Shown here: positions 7,137-14,222 of the stretch, piece after piece | Layout: each line of letters opens with the position of its first letter | Numbering within the stretch: position 1 is the first letter of the stretch | Assembly (NCBI GenBank): GCA_002392965.1 | Contig: DGIA01000029.1 | Coordinates: 1-25,991, forward strand | Direction: 5' to 3' | From: Bacteroidales bacterium UBA3834 | GTDB taxonomy: Bacteria > Bacteroidota > Bacteroidia > Bacteroidales > P3 | DNA length: 25,991 nt | Program-made: the position numbers and the translations under genes | The notes under the pieces: model-generated | Database searches by the model: none | What the model was told of the DNA's origin: nothing | Seen by the model: only the letters and a program-made list of their open reading frames with translations

Positions 7137-8723
7137 TTATTTATTCGCTGCGATACGTTTCTTGTTCTCGACGATGCAGACGCGCTGCGGGATGATGACG
7201 CTGACACCGTTGTAGGCGATTTCCTCTTCGAGGATCTTCATGAACTCGTCGTGGTTCTTGGGGAGCGGCACGATGGAGCGGATGTGGTCGGGATCGACGC
7301 CGAGGCCCTTGCAGATGTTGAAGAGCTTCTGGTTGGCGCTGGAGGGCTGACCGCCGGTCATGGCCGTGATGTCGTTGTCGAGGATCATGATGACCACGTT
7401 GGCTTTCTCGTTGACGCAGTCCAGCAGACCGGTCATGCCGCTATGGCCGAACGTGCCGTCGCCGATTACGCCGATGGCGGGGAAGATGCCCATCTCAGCA
7501 GCACCTTTGGCCATGGTGACCGAGGCACCCATGCAGACGGTGGTGTCGATGGCACCCATGTTGAAGCCGAGGGTGTAGCATCCGATGTCGCCGAAGACGC
7601 GGCCGTTGGGATACTTCTTCATCACGTCGATGACGGCCTGGTAGCTGTCGATGTGGGGGCAACCCTGGCAGAGGGCCGGCGGGCGGTTGGTGACCACCTC
7701 GGGCACCGACGGGCCTTTGGGCATGGGCTTGCCGAGGGCGGCAGCCACCTTCTCGGCGTTCAGCTCACCGTCGCGGCGGATGGTCTCGTCCAGGCGGCCG
7801 TGCACGGGCTTGCCTTTGCCCAGGAAGCCTTTGATGTGCTCCTCGACGAAGGGCTGGCCGTCCTCGAGCACGAGGATTTCCTGCACCTCGTCATAGAGCT
7901 TGTTCAGCATGTTGAACGGCAGGGGGTACTGCGTGATCTTCACCACGGGATAGGGGCACTTGCCGCCGGGGAAGTTTTCCTGCAGGTAGTTGAAGGCGAT
8001 GCCGGTGGTGATGATGCCGCGGCTCTTGTCCTCGCCGGGGATGTACTTGTTGAAGCCGCACTCCTCGCTCATCTTGGTGAACTGGGGCTGCTTGTCGATC
8101 AGGTCGCGGTAGAGGCGCTTGGCGTTCACTGGGAGCAGCACGTAGCTCTTGGGGTCGCTGGGGCTGCTGAGGGGGTTCTGGGCGCGGACGGGCTTGCGCT
8201 CGACGCCGGCGCGGCTGTGGGCCAGACGCGTGGGGATGCGCATCAGGATGGGCGTGCCCAGCTGCTCGCTGAGGTCATAGCCGGCGAAGACCATGTCGTA
8301 GGCCTCCTGCTGGTTGCTCGGCTCGAGCATGGGAATCATGGCCCAGTGGCCGTAGTAGCGGCTGTCCTGCTCGTCCTGGCTGGAGAACATGCTGGGGTCG
8401 TCGGCCACCACGATGATGACACCCTTGGTGCCGATGATGGAGGCGTTCATGAAGGGGTCGCCGCAGACGTTGAGGCCGACATGCTTCATGCAGGTCATGG
8501 CGCGTTTGCCGCTGTAGGCGACGCCGATGGAGGCTTCGAGGGCGGTCTTCTCGTTGGCGCACCAGTTGGCGACCACGCCTTGTTCCTTGGCCTGTTTGGA
8601 CTTCATCACGTATTCGGTAATCTGGGTCGAGGGCGTACCGGGGTAGCTGTTGATGGCGCTGCCGCCGGCGTCAATAAAGGCCTGCGCTATAGCCTCATCG
8701 CCCAGTAAAAGGAGTTTTGACAT
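7137..8723 (-). CDS. iorA: Indolepyruvate ferredoxin oxidoreductase, alpha subunit
   Basis: The 528-residue catalytic subunit binds thiamine diphosphate. It shows SYPGTPSTQITEYV near residue 26, ANEKTALE with E58, LCQGCPH (351-357), GDGTFGHSG (421-429), LDN (448-450) and TGGQ (456-459), the last three forming the TPP/Mg site. Many archaeal and clostridial IorA proteins end in a two-cluster [4Fe-4S] ferredoxin domain. Here the chain stops soon after PQRVCIVENKKRIAANK, with no CxxCxxC clusters. Electron transfer must then rely on another carrier, or this is the form usual in Bacteroidota. It is first in the iorAB transcript; a TAATTTTGC -7 box lies about 40 bases before the ATG. Confidence 0.93.
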   Translation of the reverse strand: MSKLLLLGDEAIAQAFIDAGGSAINSYPGTPSTQITEYVMKSKQAKEQGVVANWCANEKTALEASIGVAYSGKRAMTCMKHVGLNVCGDPFMNASIIGTKGVIIVVADDPSMFSSQDEQDSRYYGHWAMIPMLEPSNQQEAYDMVFAGYDLSEQLGTPILMRIPTRLAHSRAGVERKPVRAQNPLSSPSDPKSYVLLPVNAKRLYRDLIDKQPQFTKMSEECGFNKYIPGEDKSRGIITTGIAFNYLQENFPGGKCPYPVVKITQYPLPFNMLNKLYDEVQEILVLEDGQPFVEEHIKGFLGKGKPVHGRLDETIRRDGELNAEKVAAALGKPMPKGPSVPEVVTNRPPALCQGCPHIDSYQAVIDVMKKYPNGRVFGDIGCYTLGFNMGAIDTTVCMGASVTMAKGAAEMGIFPAIGVIGDGTFGHSGMTGLLDCVNEKANVVIMILDNDITAMTGGQPSSANQKLFNICKGLGVDPDHIRSIVPLPKNHDEFMKILEEEIAYNGVSVIIPQRVCIVENKKRIAANK

Positions 8724-8763
8724 AATTGTTATTTTTAATTAATTAATTGTACTTTTTGAGAGT

Positions 8764-8772
8764 GCAAAATTA
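8764..8772 (-). promoter_or_regulatory. -7 box of the iorAB promoter
   Basis: On the minus strand the sequence reads TAATTTTGC, matching TAnnTTTG. The best -33 candidate (TTTC, 8797-8794, 21-base spacer) is weak. The box is about 40 bases before the iorA ATG in an AT-rich leader. Confidence 0.45.
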
Positions 8773-8935
8773 TGAAAAAAAAATGATATTTAAGAAAAAA
8801 AATCACCATAATGAGAATGAGGACGGTATGGACACGGGGCCGATGGGGTGAGAAAGAAGGGATGGAAACAGGGAAAGAGACGGTGAGGTGTAGTTTATGG
8901 CTTGTTTTTTACATTATTATTATTCAAAAGGATAG

Positions 8936-9121
8936 TATTATTTTACAAACGAGGGCAAGGTCACGGTAACAATAGTTGACATGAATGGTCATGAGAGTGG
9001 CGAATGGACCGTTGCGAACGGCGCATTGACCATTGATGTTTCCAAGATGGCATCTGGCGCCTACTTCGTCCGCATCGTCGGCGAACAGGTGAACGCCATC
9101 CGCAAGCTCATTGTCCGATAA
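8936..9121 (+). pseudogene. Orphan C-terminal sorting domain of a type IX secretion cargo protein
   Basis: An open frame of 61 codons, with a TAG immediately upstream (8933-8935), ends at TAA 9121. It reads VTVTIVDMNGHESGEWTV, then a turn-rich middle, and ends SGAYFVRIVGEQ through IRKLIVR. This is the usual pattern of a type A type IX secretion sorting domain, with a closing K-L-x-V-x tail. No body of a cargo protein and no signal peptide precede it; the DNA upstream to the iorA start (8724-8935) shows no related frame. The only in-frame ATG (8981) would give 46 residues. It is best read as the remnant of a deleted surface-protein gene that kept its terminator. Confidence 0.6.
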
Positions 9122-9133
9122 AGATGTGACTCT

Positions 9134-9171
9134 AAAAAAGAAAGGCTCCTTGACGGGAGCTTTTCTTTTTT
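9134..9171. terminator. Strong bidirectional intrinsic terminator
   Basis: The arm AAAAAAGAAAGGCTCC (9134-9149) pairs with GGAGCTTTTCTTTTTT (9156-9171) over 16 positions with one G-U pair and a 6-base loop. The flanking A and T runs let it work both ways. It would end the sorting-domain remnant on the plus strand and the PqqD/HprK/S26 operon on the minus strand. Confidence 0.85.
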
Positions 9172-9193
9172 GCCATATCTGAATGAAAAGAAC

Positions 9194-9976
9194 CTATATG
9201 TGGCGAATTTTATGTCGAATCAGACGAATGACAATCCAGCCAAGGGTAACACCGAGAGCATTGGCGATGAGGTCGTTCACGTCGTAGCCACGATAAGGCA
9301 GCAGGTACTGCACACCTTCGGTAAGCAGACCTATGGCGACAGCCGCCAACCATGTGAGAAACACCTGGTGCTTCCGTCCTCCGGCTTTCGTGGAACGACC
9401 ACGAAAGAGATCCATCAAGAACAACGTACAGGGTATATAGACAGAGGCATGCAGCAGGTGGTCGGCACGCAAACCGAGGATGTAGTTGTCGAGCGGTATG
9501 CCCACTCCGTTGAGCGGTGCCCACATAAGGAAAGCCACTGCGCCGAAATACCACGGCCGCAACCGCCGGCGACCTTCTCTTCCCAGCCAACGATAGGCAC
9601 AGCGTTTCGTTGCCGACCGGCGAAGGATCTGCCTGCCCTTCCGCCATTCAACGGCGGCACCTCCACGCTCGGCAGCTGTCAGCCCTGCAACCATATCCTG
9701 ACGGCCGATAACCTCACAAATATAGCAGTTGTCACCCTGCATGCAGTAACGGTCGCCGTCGTGCTCCACCACGCGATGCAGCCGATGGCCGCCGCCATAG
9801 CGGAAAAGGACCACGTCGCCCACTTCGGGGTCGTGGGACAGCGGGCAGAGGGTCAGCGTATCGCCCTCGTGCAGCGTCGGCAGCATACTGGTGCCCTTGA
9901 GCGCAATCTTCACTTGCCGACCTTCGGCCAGTTGCTCCTCTACAAGCGCAAAAAATATCTGGTTACCTGCCTCCAT
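9194..9976 (-). CDS. S26 signal-peptidase-like domain fused to a VanZ-like membrane domain
   Basis: The 260-residue protein joins two domains. Residues 1-95 form an S24/S26 peptidase unit: KGTSMLPTLHEGD holds the candidate nucleophile S30, GDVVLFR follows, and HRLHRVV offers H67 in place of the lysine base, as in SipW/ER-type signal peptidases; QGDN (80-83) completes the fold. Residues about 140-255 form a VanZ-like membrane domain with helices and the signature E220, Q223, R229, D235, N239, G242, G246 (around YRGYDVNDLIANALG). The ATG at 9976 shares its A with the TGA of the upstream kinase-like gene, so the two are translationally coupled; an earlier in-frame ATG at 10033 would overlap that gene by 58 bases. 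It is the last gene of the operon. The substrate is unknown; cleavage of a membrane-delivered peptide is only an inference. Confidence 0.75.
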   Translation of the reverse strand: MEAGNQIFFALVEEQLAEGRQVKIALKGTSMLPTLHEGDTLTLCPLSHDPEVGDVVLFRYGGGHRLHRVVEHDGDRYCMQGDNCYICEVIGRQDMVAGLTAAERGGAAVEWRKGRQILRRSATKRCAYRWLGREGRRRLRPWYFGAVAFLMWAPLNGVGIPLDNYILGLRADHLLHASVYIPCTLFLMDLFRGRSTKAGGRKHQVFLTWLAAVAIGLLTEGVQYLLPYRGYDVNDLIANALGVTLGWIVIRLIRHKIRHI

Positions 9977-10827
9977 CAATGTGAAAATATCGTATTGGAA
10001 CACAGGAGAGCAGCTTCGGCGTCGGGCAGGCACTCAAGCCGATAGACCGGCACCTTGTCGAGTATTCCCCCAAGGATGCCGACCACGCGATCCACACAAC
10101 GCTCGTCGTGGGCCAGCGTGGGCGGACACGAAGGCTGCAAGGCGACAAACGACTGCACCGTCGGCAACTGTTTTATTTCGTTGTACGGCGCCTGGCTCAA
10201 CCGCACGAAGGCCGCCACAGGGTAGCGTTCCTGTTTGAAACAAGGAGTTTTGCCGCTCCACGGCGATCCATAGACCCACACTCCGTCGTGCTCCACGCGC
10301 ACAATGGGGCTGTCGTCGTTGAGGAGGAAAGCGCCAGGTACGTTTTCGAGCCACAATCGAGTATGTGTGCTCTTCCCCGTGCCGCTCTCGCCCAGACAAA
10401 GCACGGCACGTCCTTGCCACACCACCACCGATGCATGTACCGGCACAGCAGCATAATCCAGCGCCTTGTGGGCATAGGCCAACCACAGCATGTAGCGCAA
10501 CTCCGACAGGTCGCTGCACCAATTGAGGAAGACATTCCCGCTTTGGGAACGCTCGTATAACAGCAAGCTGCCGCTGTCGAAACGGTAGGCGGGATTACCC
10601 GCCTCGTCAGCTAGCATGGTACACCACCCCCTACCCTCCGCCAATTCGAAATGAAAAATCTCGTGAGCCTTCGGCATTTCAATGTTATTTCTCTCATTGA
10701 CCCACAGGTCGAAATGCGAGAGACGGTTGTCGGCAAAGGCTCCCATGCCAGGCATGCGGTCGAGCACCTGCCCCAACCGCAGCCCGCTGACAGCGACATG
10801 CAAGCCGCCGATGCGGTAGCTTCGCAT
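9976..10827 (-). CDS. HprK/PEP-carboxykinase-like P-loop kinase in a PqqD operon
   Basis: The 283-residue protein resembles HPr-kinase-like proteins found beside PqqD genes. It has HASVVVWQG (131-139), a Walker A loop GESGTGKST (146-154), LLNDDSPIV (168-176) and GSPWSGKT (187-194), the last two corresponding to the metal-binding and substrate loops of the HprK/PEPCK fold. The first 110 residues are an uncharacterised N-terminal part. No signal peptide or membrane helix is seen. The ATG at 10827 starts 4 bases after the PqqD stop; a TTG at 10842 would overlap that gene by 11 bases and is the alternative start. Relatives in RiPP clusters phosphorylate peptides (lasso-peptide kinases), but the substrate here cannot be read from sequence. 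Confidence 0.75.
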   Translation of the reverse strand: MRSYRIGGLHVAVSGLRLGQVLDRMPGMGAFADNRLSHFDLWVNERNNIEMPKAHEIFHFELAEGRGWCTMLADEAGNPAYRFDSGSLLLYERSQSGNVFLNWCSDLSELRYMLWLAYAHKALDYAAVPVHASVVVWQGRAVLCLGESGTGKSTHTRLWLENVPGAFLLNDDSPIVRVEHDGVWVYGSPWSGKTPCFKQERYPVAAFVRLSQAPYNEIKQLPTVQSFVALQPSCPPTLAHDERCVDRVVGILGGILDKVPVYRLECLPDAEAALLCSNTIFSH

Positions 10828-10831
10828 ATCT

Positions 10832-11101
10832 TCAGGCGACAATCAGACCCTCCTTCCGCATCTGCCCCACCCAGTCGGCGGCATCGCGGCGGGCAGTCGG
10901 CTCATCGACCTCATAGATCTCACACATTGTCCGCACCACATCATCGACCGTGAATTCACAATCTTTCAATGCATTGTACAGCTCCATAGCACTCTCGTTG
11001 AGCGCCACCACCCGTGTCATATCGGCCATATCGGCGGCCTGCATGATGACAATATTCTCACCTGACACCGAGCGAACCTTTTTTCTTGAATCAATCCTCA
11101 T
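10832..11101 (-). CDS. PqqD-family peptide-binding (RRE-like) protein
   Basis: The 89-residue protein fits the PqqD family, small winged-helix proteins that bind leader peptides in RiPP pathways. Visible features are a beta-rich start (ENIVIMQAAD), VALNESAMELYNAL as the conserved L-N-x-S/T-A-xx-L/I region, a D-D-V-V segment, and a C-terminal WVGQMRKEGLIV strand-helix. It is the first gene of a minus-strand operon with the HprK-like and S26-VanZ genes. It starts divergently from pyrH, with 158 bases between the ATGs. No precursor-like short frame is apparent in that gap or between the operon genes. Confidence 0.78.
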   Translation of the reverse strand: MRIDSRKKVRSVSGENIVIMQAADMADMTRVVALNESAMELYNALKDCEFTVDDVVRTMCEIYEVDEPTARRDAADWVGQMRKEGLIVA

Positions 11102-11166
11102 AGTGACTTGATTAACGTCGCACCTGTCTGATTTATTGCATAAAAAAAAGGACTGGATAAGTTTTT

Positions 11167-11198
11167 CTTGCAGGAATAAAAAGTTTTTTCTATTTTCG
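11167..11198 (+). promoter_or_regulatory. Promoter of pyrH-frr-birA
   Basis: CTTG (11167-11170), a 20-base spacer and TATTTTCG (11191-11198) are a near match to the Bacteroides TTTG / TAnnTTTG consensus, 62 bases before the pyrH ATG. No clear promoter for the divergent pqqD-like gene was found in the same region. Confidence 0.5.
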
Positions 11199-11259
11199 CA
11201 GAGTGTAACCGTCGTTATGAACGCGTCACAATTAATTAGAAAACAACAGAATAGAACAC

Positions 11260-11970
11260 ATGAAATACAACCGAGTGCTATTGAAATTGAGCGGTGAGTC
11301 GCTCATGGGAACCCAGAGTTACGGCATCGACCCCTCGATGCTGACCCAATATGCCCTTGACATCAAGGCGGTGGTGGAGCGCGGCTGCCAGGTGGCCATC
11401 GTCATTGGCGGCGGCAACATTTTCCGTGGGCTCAGCGGCGCCTCGAAGGGTATGGACCGCGTGCAGGGCGACTACATGGGCATGATGGCTACGCTCATCA
11501 ACAGCATGGCATTGCAAGCCGAGTTGGAGAAGCAAGGACTGAAAACCGAGCTGCTCGGAGGGCTTGCCATCGAACCCATCTGCAAGGCCATGAGCCGCCG
11601 TCGCGCGGTGGAAGCCATGCAGGAAGGACGTGTGGTTCTCATCGGAGGCGGCACAGGCAATCCCTTCTTCACCACCGACACCGCCTCAACGCTGCGCGCC
11701 GTGGAGATCATGGCCGACGTCATTCTCAAGGGCACTCGCGTCGATGGTGTCTATACCGCCGACCCCGAGAAAGACCCCACAGCCACCAAGTACCAGACCC
11801 TCAGCTATAGCGAAGCTCTGGAAAAGAAGTTGAAAATCATGGACCTCACGGCCTTTGCCTTGGCCGAGGACAACAACCTGCCCATTTACGTCTTCGACAT
11901 GAACCGTCCGGGCAACCTGCTCAAGGTGGTAGAAGGCGAGGAGATTGGCACTCTGGTAAGCAAACAATAA
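11260..11970 (+). CDS. pyrH: UMP kinase
   Basis: The 236-residue bacterial UMP kinase converts UMP to UDP in pyrimidine nucleotide synthesis in the cytoplasm. It has the amino-acid-kinase fold with LLKLSGESLMG near the start (phosphate loop), GGGNIFRG, GDYMGMMATLINSMAL, and GGTGNPFFTTDTASTLRA (nucleotide/UMP site), then VYTADPEKDPTA. Length is normal for the family. It leads a plus-strand operon; frr follows after 13 bases, the common pyrH-frr pairing. Confidence 0.97.
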   Translation: MKYNRVLLKLSGESLMGTQSYGIDPSMLTQYALDIKAVVERGCQVAIVIGGGNIFRGLSGASKGMDRVQGDYMGMMATLINSMALQAELEKQGLKTELLGGLAIEPICKAMSRRRAVEAMQEGRVVLIGGGTGNPFFTTDTASTLRAVEIMADVILKGTRVDGVYTADPEKDPTATKYQTLSYSEALEKKLKIMDLTAFALAEDNNLPIYVFDMNRPGNLLKVVEGEEIGTLVSKQ

Positions 11971-11983
11971 AACACAAACCAAT

Positions 11984-12547
11984 ATGAACGATTTATCGAA
12001 AGCCTGTCTCGACGAGGCTAAAAACAGCATGAAAAGCTCGCTCAGCTTCTTGGACAAGGAGCTGGCCAAGATTCGCGCCGGCAAGGCCAACCCCGGTATG
12101 CTCGACGGAGTGAAGGTGGATTACTACGGCACCATGACGGAAATCAGCCAGGTGGCCAACATCAATACCCCCGATGCCCGCAGCATCGTCATCCAGCCCT
12201 GGGAAAAGACCATTGTGGGAGCCATCAACAAGGCCATCCTCGACGCCAATCTGGGCTTCACGCCGCGTCATGAAGGCGACATCCTCCGTATCGTCATCCC
12301 TCCGCTCACCGAGGAACGCCGAAAAGAGCTCTGCAAACAGGCCAAAACCGAGGTGGAAAACGCCAAGGTGAACGTGCGCAACGTGCGCCGCAAGGTGATG
12401 GATGAGGTAAAAAAACTGAAGGACAAATCGGTGCCCGAAGACGAGGTGAAGCAAGTGGAGAAGGACCTGCAGGACATCACCGACAAGAACATCGCCGAAT
12501 GCGACAAGATCTTTGCCGCCAAGGAGAAAGAAATCATGTCCATCTAA
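11984..12547 (+). CDS. frr: Ribosome recycling factor
   Basis: The 187-residue protein is full-length RRF, which with EF-G splits the post-termination ribosome. Typical segments are LAKIRAGKANPGMLDGVKV near residue 28, YYGTMTEISQVANI, IQPWEKTIVGAINKAI, FTPRHEGDILRIVIPPLTEERR and the C-terminal helix with KNVRRKVMDEVKKL-like charge pattern. It starts 13 bases after pyrH and is followed 14 bases later by birA, whose start lies within an AT-rich repeat. Confidence 0.97.
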   Translation: MNDLSKACLDEAKNSMKSSLSFLDKELAKIRAGKANPGMLDGVKVDYYGTMTEISQVANINTPDARSIVIQPWEKTIVGAINKAILDANLGFTPRHEGDILRIVIPPLTEERRKELCKQAKTEVENAKVNVRNVRRKVMDEVKKLKDKSVPEDEVKQVEKDLQDITDKNIAECDKIFAAKEKEIMSI

Positions 12548-12550
12548 CTG

Positions 12551-12575
12551 AAAACTGAAAATTGAAAATTGAAAA
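12551..12575. repeat. AAAATTGA short-period repeat overlapping the birA start
   Basis: About three units of an 8-base AAAATTGA-like repeat fill the 14-base frr-birA gap and run into the first codons of birA. It is the same family as the tract inside vsr (5850-5880). The start codon TTG (12562) is part of the repeat. Confidence 0.75.
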
Positions 12576-13287
12576 GTTTGACTCCTTGGAGTCAACCAAC
12601 AAGTATTGTGAAGCCCTCGACCTCAAGCAGGTGGAGGACTTTACTTGCTATTGGGCCCTGGAGCAAACGGCCGGCATCGGCCAAAAAGGCAACCATTGGG
12701 AGTCGGCCTCAGGTCAGAACCTCACCTTCAGCCTCGTGCTGCATCCCACCTTCCTCCCCGCCGACCGCCAGTTCAAACTCACCCAAGCCCTCTCGCTGGC
12801 CCTTGTCGATTTTTTCGTTCTTTTCAAATTTCCATTTTCAATTCATATCAAGTGGCCGAATGACATTTACATCGACAGCTGCAAAATCTGCGGCACACTA
12901 GTGAGTACCCGTCTCACAGGCGCCAGTATTGCCTCCGCCATTTGTGGCATAGGATTGAATGTCAACCAGACGATATTCCCTGATTGGGTACCCAACCCTA
13001 CGTCATTATCCCTGCTTACAGGAAAAGAGCATGCCTTGGAACCTCTGCTGCAGCAATTGCTTCGCTGCATCGAGGCCAGGTACAACGATCTGAAGGAGAA
13101 CCTCGACCCCGAACCGGAATACCTCTCTCACCTGATGAACCTCGGCGTTCCCGCGCGTTACAGATATAATGAAGAGGAAATTACGGCCACCATCGCCGGC
13201 GTTGACCCTTACGGGCGCCTGCTGCTCACCACCGAGAACGGCCTCCGCCTCAACTGCGGCATGAAAGAAATAGAACTTCTACCGTGA
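12562..13287 (+). CDS. birA: Biotin--[acetyl-CoA carboxylase] ligase (no HTH domain)
   Basis: The 241-residue protein joins biotin to carboxylase carrier proteins through biotinyl-AMP. Visible are the DSLESTN start motif (S11, T12, N13), the GIGQKGN loop (38-44) in place of GRGRxGR, HWESASGQNLTFS, IKWPNDIY (96-103), and CKICG with K108. It lacks the N-terminal repressor HTH of E. coli BirA, so it is the enzyme-only form. TTG at 12562 is the only plausible start: a TGA lies in frame two codons upstream, and no in-frame ATG occurs before the ESTN motif. Residues about 86-96, just before KWPND, are coded by a reverse-oriented copy of the AAAATTGA repeat. Its 3' end overlaps the convergent gene by 9 bases. 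Confidence 0.93.
   Translation: MKIEKFDSLESTNKYCEALDLKQVEDFTCYWALEQTAGIGQKGNHWESASGQNLTFSLVLHPTFLPADRQFKLTQALSLALVDFFVLFKFPFSIHIKWPNDIYIDSCKICGTLVSTRLTGASIASAICGIGLNVNQTIFPDWVPNPTSLSLLTGKEHALEPLLQQLLRCIEARYNDLKENLDPEPEYLSHLMNLGVPARYRYNEEEITATIAGVDPYGRLLLTTENGLRLNCGMKEIELLP
12819..12845. repeat. Reverse-oriented AATTGAAAAT-like repeat inside birA
   Basis: Read on the minus strand this stretch is AATTGAAAATGGAAATTTGA followed by AAAG, close to the repeats at 5850 and 12551. It is in frame with birA and codes for a phenylalanine-rich segment directly before the conserved KWPND motif. Confidence 0.55.
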
Positions 13288-13767
13288 CTGGTGCATGATT
13301 TTTTTCACGAGGCGGGTGACGATTGCATCATACTGTTCTTCAGTATCGGCGCAAAAGACATAGACTGCACGGCTTAGGTAGGAAATGCCTATGTAGCAGC
13401 TGGCAGCCACATCGACCTGTTCGATTAGCGAGCGATGCTCGTCTTCAACCCTCATTAGCGGAGCGTTCTCACGAGGATTGCTGCGGCTGCGGCGGGCAAA
13501 GAGCACCACGTCGCTGCCTTCGTCGAGACCGGCCTGCTGCTCGGGCGAAAGGTCTCCTATGTAGAACTCACGCTTCATCCACTCCCACCCTGCCTCGTCT
13601 TCGGCGGCAATGACGGTAACGTCGATACGGGATGCGCTGTCGAGGGCAAAGCCCGAAACCGACGCCACCTTGATATCGGGATGGGAGGCATAGCGCTGGT
13701 ATAGGTCGGTCTGAGCTGTGGCTGCAAGCGAAACGAGCAGCAGCAAGGGAAGAATCAAACGCTTCAT
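13279..13767 (-). CDS. Small secreted protein of an ECF sigma operon (DUF4252-like)
   Basis: From the ATG at 13767 the protein has 162 residues: a signal peptide MKRLILPLLLLVSLAATAQ, then a soluble domain with DLYQRYASHPDIKVASVSG, a variable middle, and a C-terminal YDAIVTRLVKKI helix. The pattern resembles DUF4252 proteins, which often follow a sigma/anti-sigma pair in Bacteroidota, but I am not certain of the family. The ATG overlaps the TGA of the anti-sigma-like gene by ATGA, so translation is coupled. An upstream ATG at 13827 would bury the signal peptide and is rejected. The gene converges on birA with a 9-base overlap. It could act as the target or the signal partner of the sigma pathway. 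Confidence 0.6.
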   Translation of the reverse strand: MKRLILPLLLLVSLAATAQTDLYQRYASHPDIKVASVSGFALDSASRIDVTVIAAEDEAGWEWMKREFYIGDLSPEQQAGLDEGSDVVLFARRSRSNPRENAPLMRVEDEHRSLIEQVDVAASCYIGISYLSRAVYVFCADTEEQYDAIVTRLVKKIMHQSR

Positions 13768-14222
13768 ACCGTCAGGAATTTCCAAATGTCGCTGATGACC
13801 GAATCGGCTTCGCATTGGTTGTTGCACATCACCACAGGTTCCTCGTCAACCTGTTTGCGAGCCTTGTGGGGGCGTACCGTTGCAACATGGGTTACAGGGG
13901 CCGGCGGTTCGGGGAGGACAGCTTCTTCAACGGCGACCGTCGTTTCCTGTACCGCTTCGGGCACCACGGCTTCAGCCACCAAAGGAGTCTCTTGCGTGCG
14001 TGGAAACATTGACCACACCACGGTACCGCCCACCAACAACACCGCCACAGCCAAGCCGACACCCAACTGTGTACGGCGACGGACGATGCTCGCGGCACGC
14101 CGGCCTGCAGCCGCCATCACCTCATCACGATGGCTAAGTCGGTTCAGCTCAGCCAAATCGCCATCGCTGAGGGTACCCTCGCGATACCGCTCCAGCAGTT
14201 GCTCTTGTGACTCTGTTTTCAT
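13764..14222 (-). CDS. Single-pass membrane anti-sigma-like protein
   Basis: The 152-residue protein has a cytoplasmic N-terminal part (1-50) with ERYREGTLSDGDLAELNRL, one membrane helix (about 53-72, GVGLAVAVLLVGGTVVW) and a periplasmic tail rich in P, V, E and A. The tail ends with C133 and C137 in VMCNNQCEADS. Position right after the ECF sigma gene (4-base ATGA overlap) and topology point to an anti-sigma factor. A classical zinc anti-sigma HxxxCxxC motif is absent from the cytoplasmic part, so it is not a ZAS protein. The two periplasmic cysteines could form a disulfide. Assignment rests mainly on context. Confidence 0.6.
   Translation of the reverse strand: MKTESQEQLLERYREGTLSDGDLAELNRLSHRDEVMAAAGRRAASIVRRRTQLGVGLAVAVLLVGGTVVWSMFPRTQETPLVAEAVVPEAVQETTVAVEEAVLPEPPAPVTHVATVRPHKARKQVDEEPVVMCNNQCEADSVISDIWKFLTV

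Noticed and set aside
7065..8708. A 547-codon open frame on the plus strand opposite iorA
   Set aside because: It is the complement of a gene with clear IorA motifs. The translated product is valine-, aspartate- and histidine-rich with no family likeness, typical of antisense frames in GC-rich genes.
9170..10045. A 291-codon plus-strand frame opposite the S26-VanZ gene
   Set aside because: The minus strand carries catalytic and VanZ motifs and a stop/start overlap with its neighbour; the plus frame starts within the terminator and has no recognisable domain.
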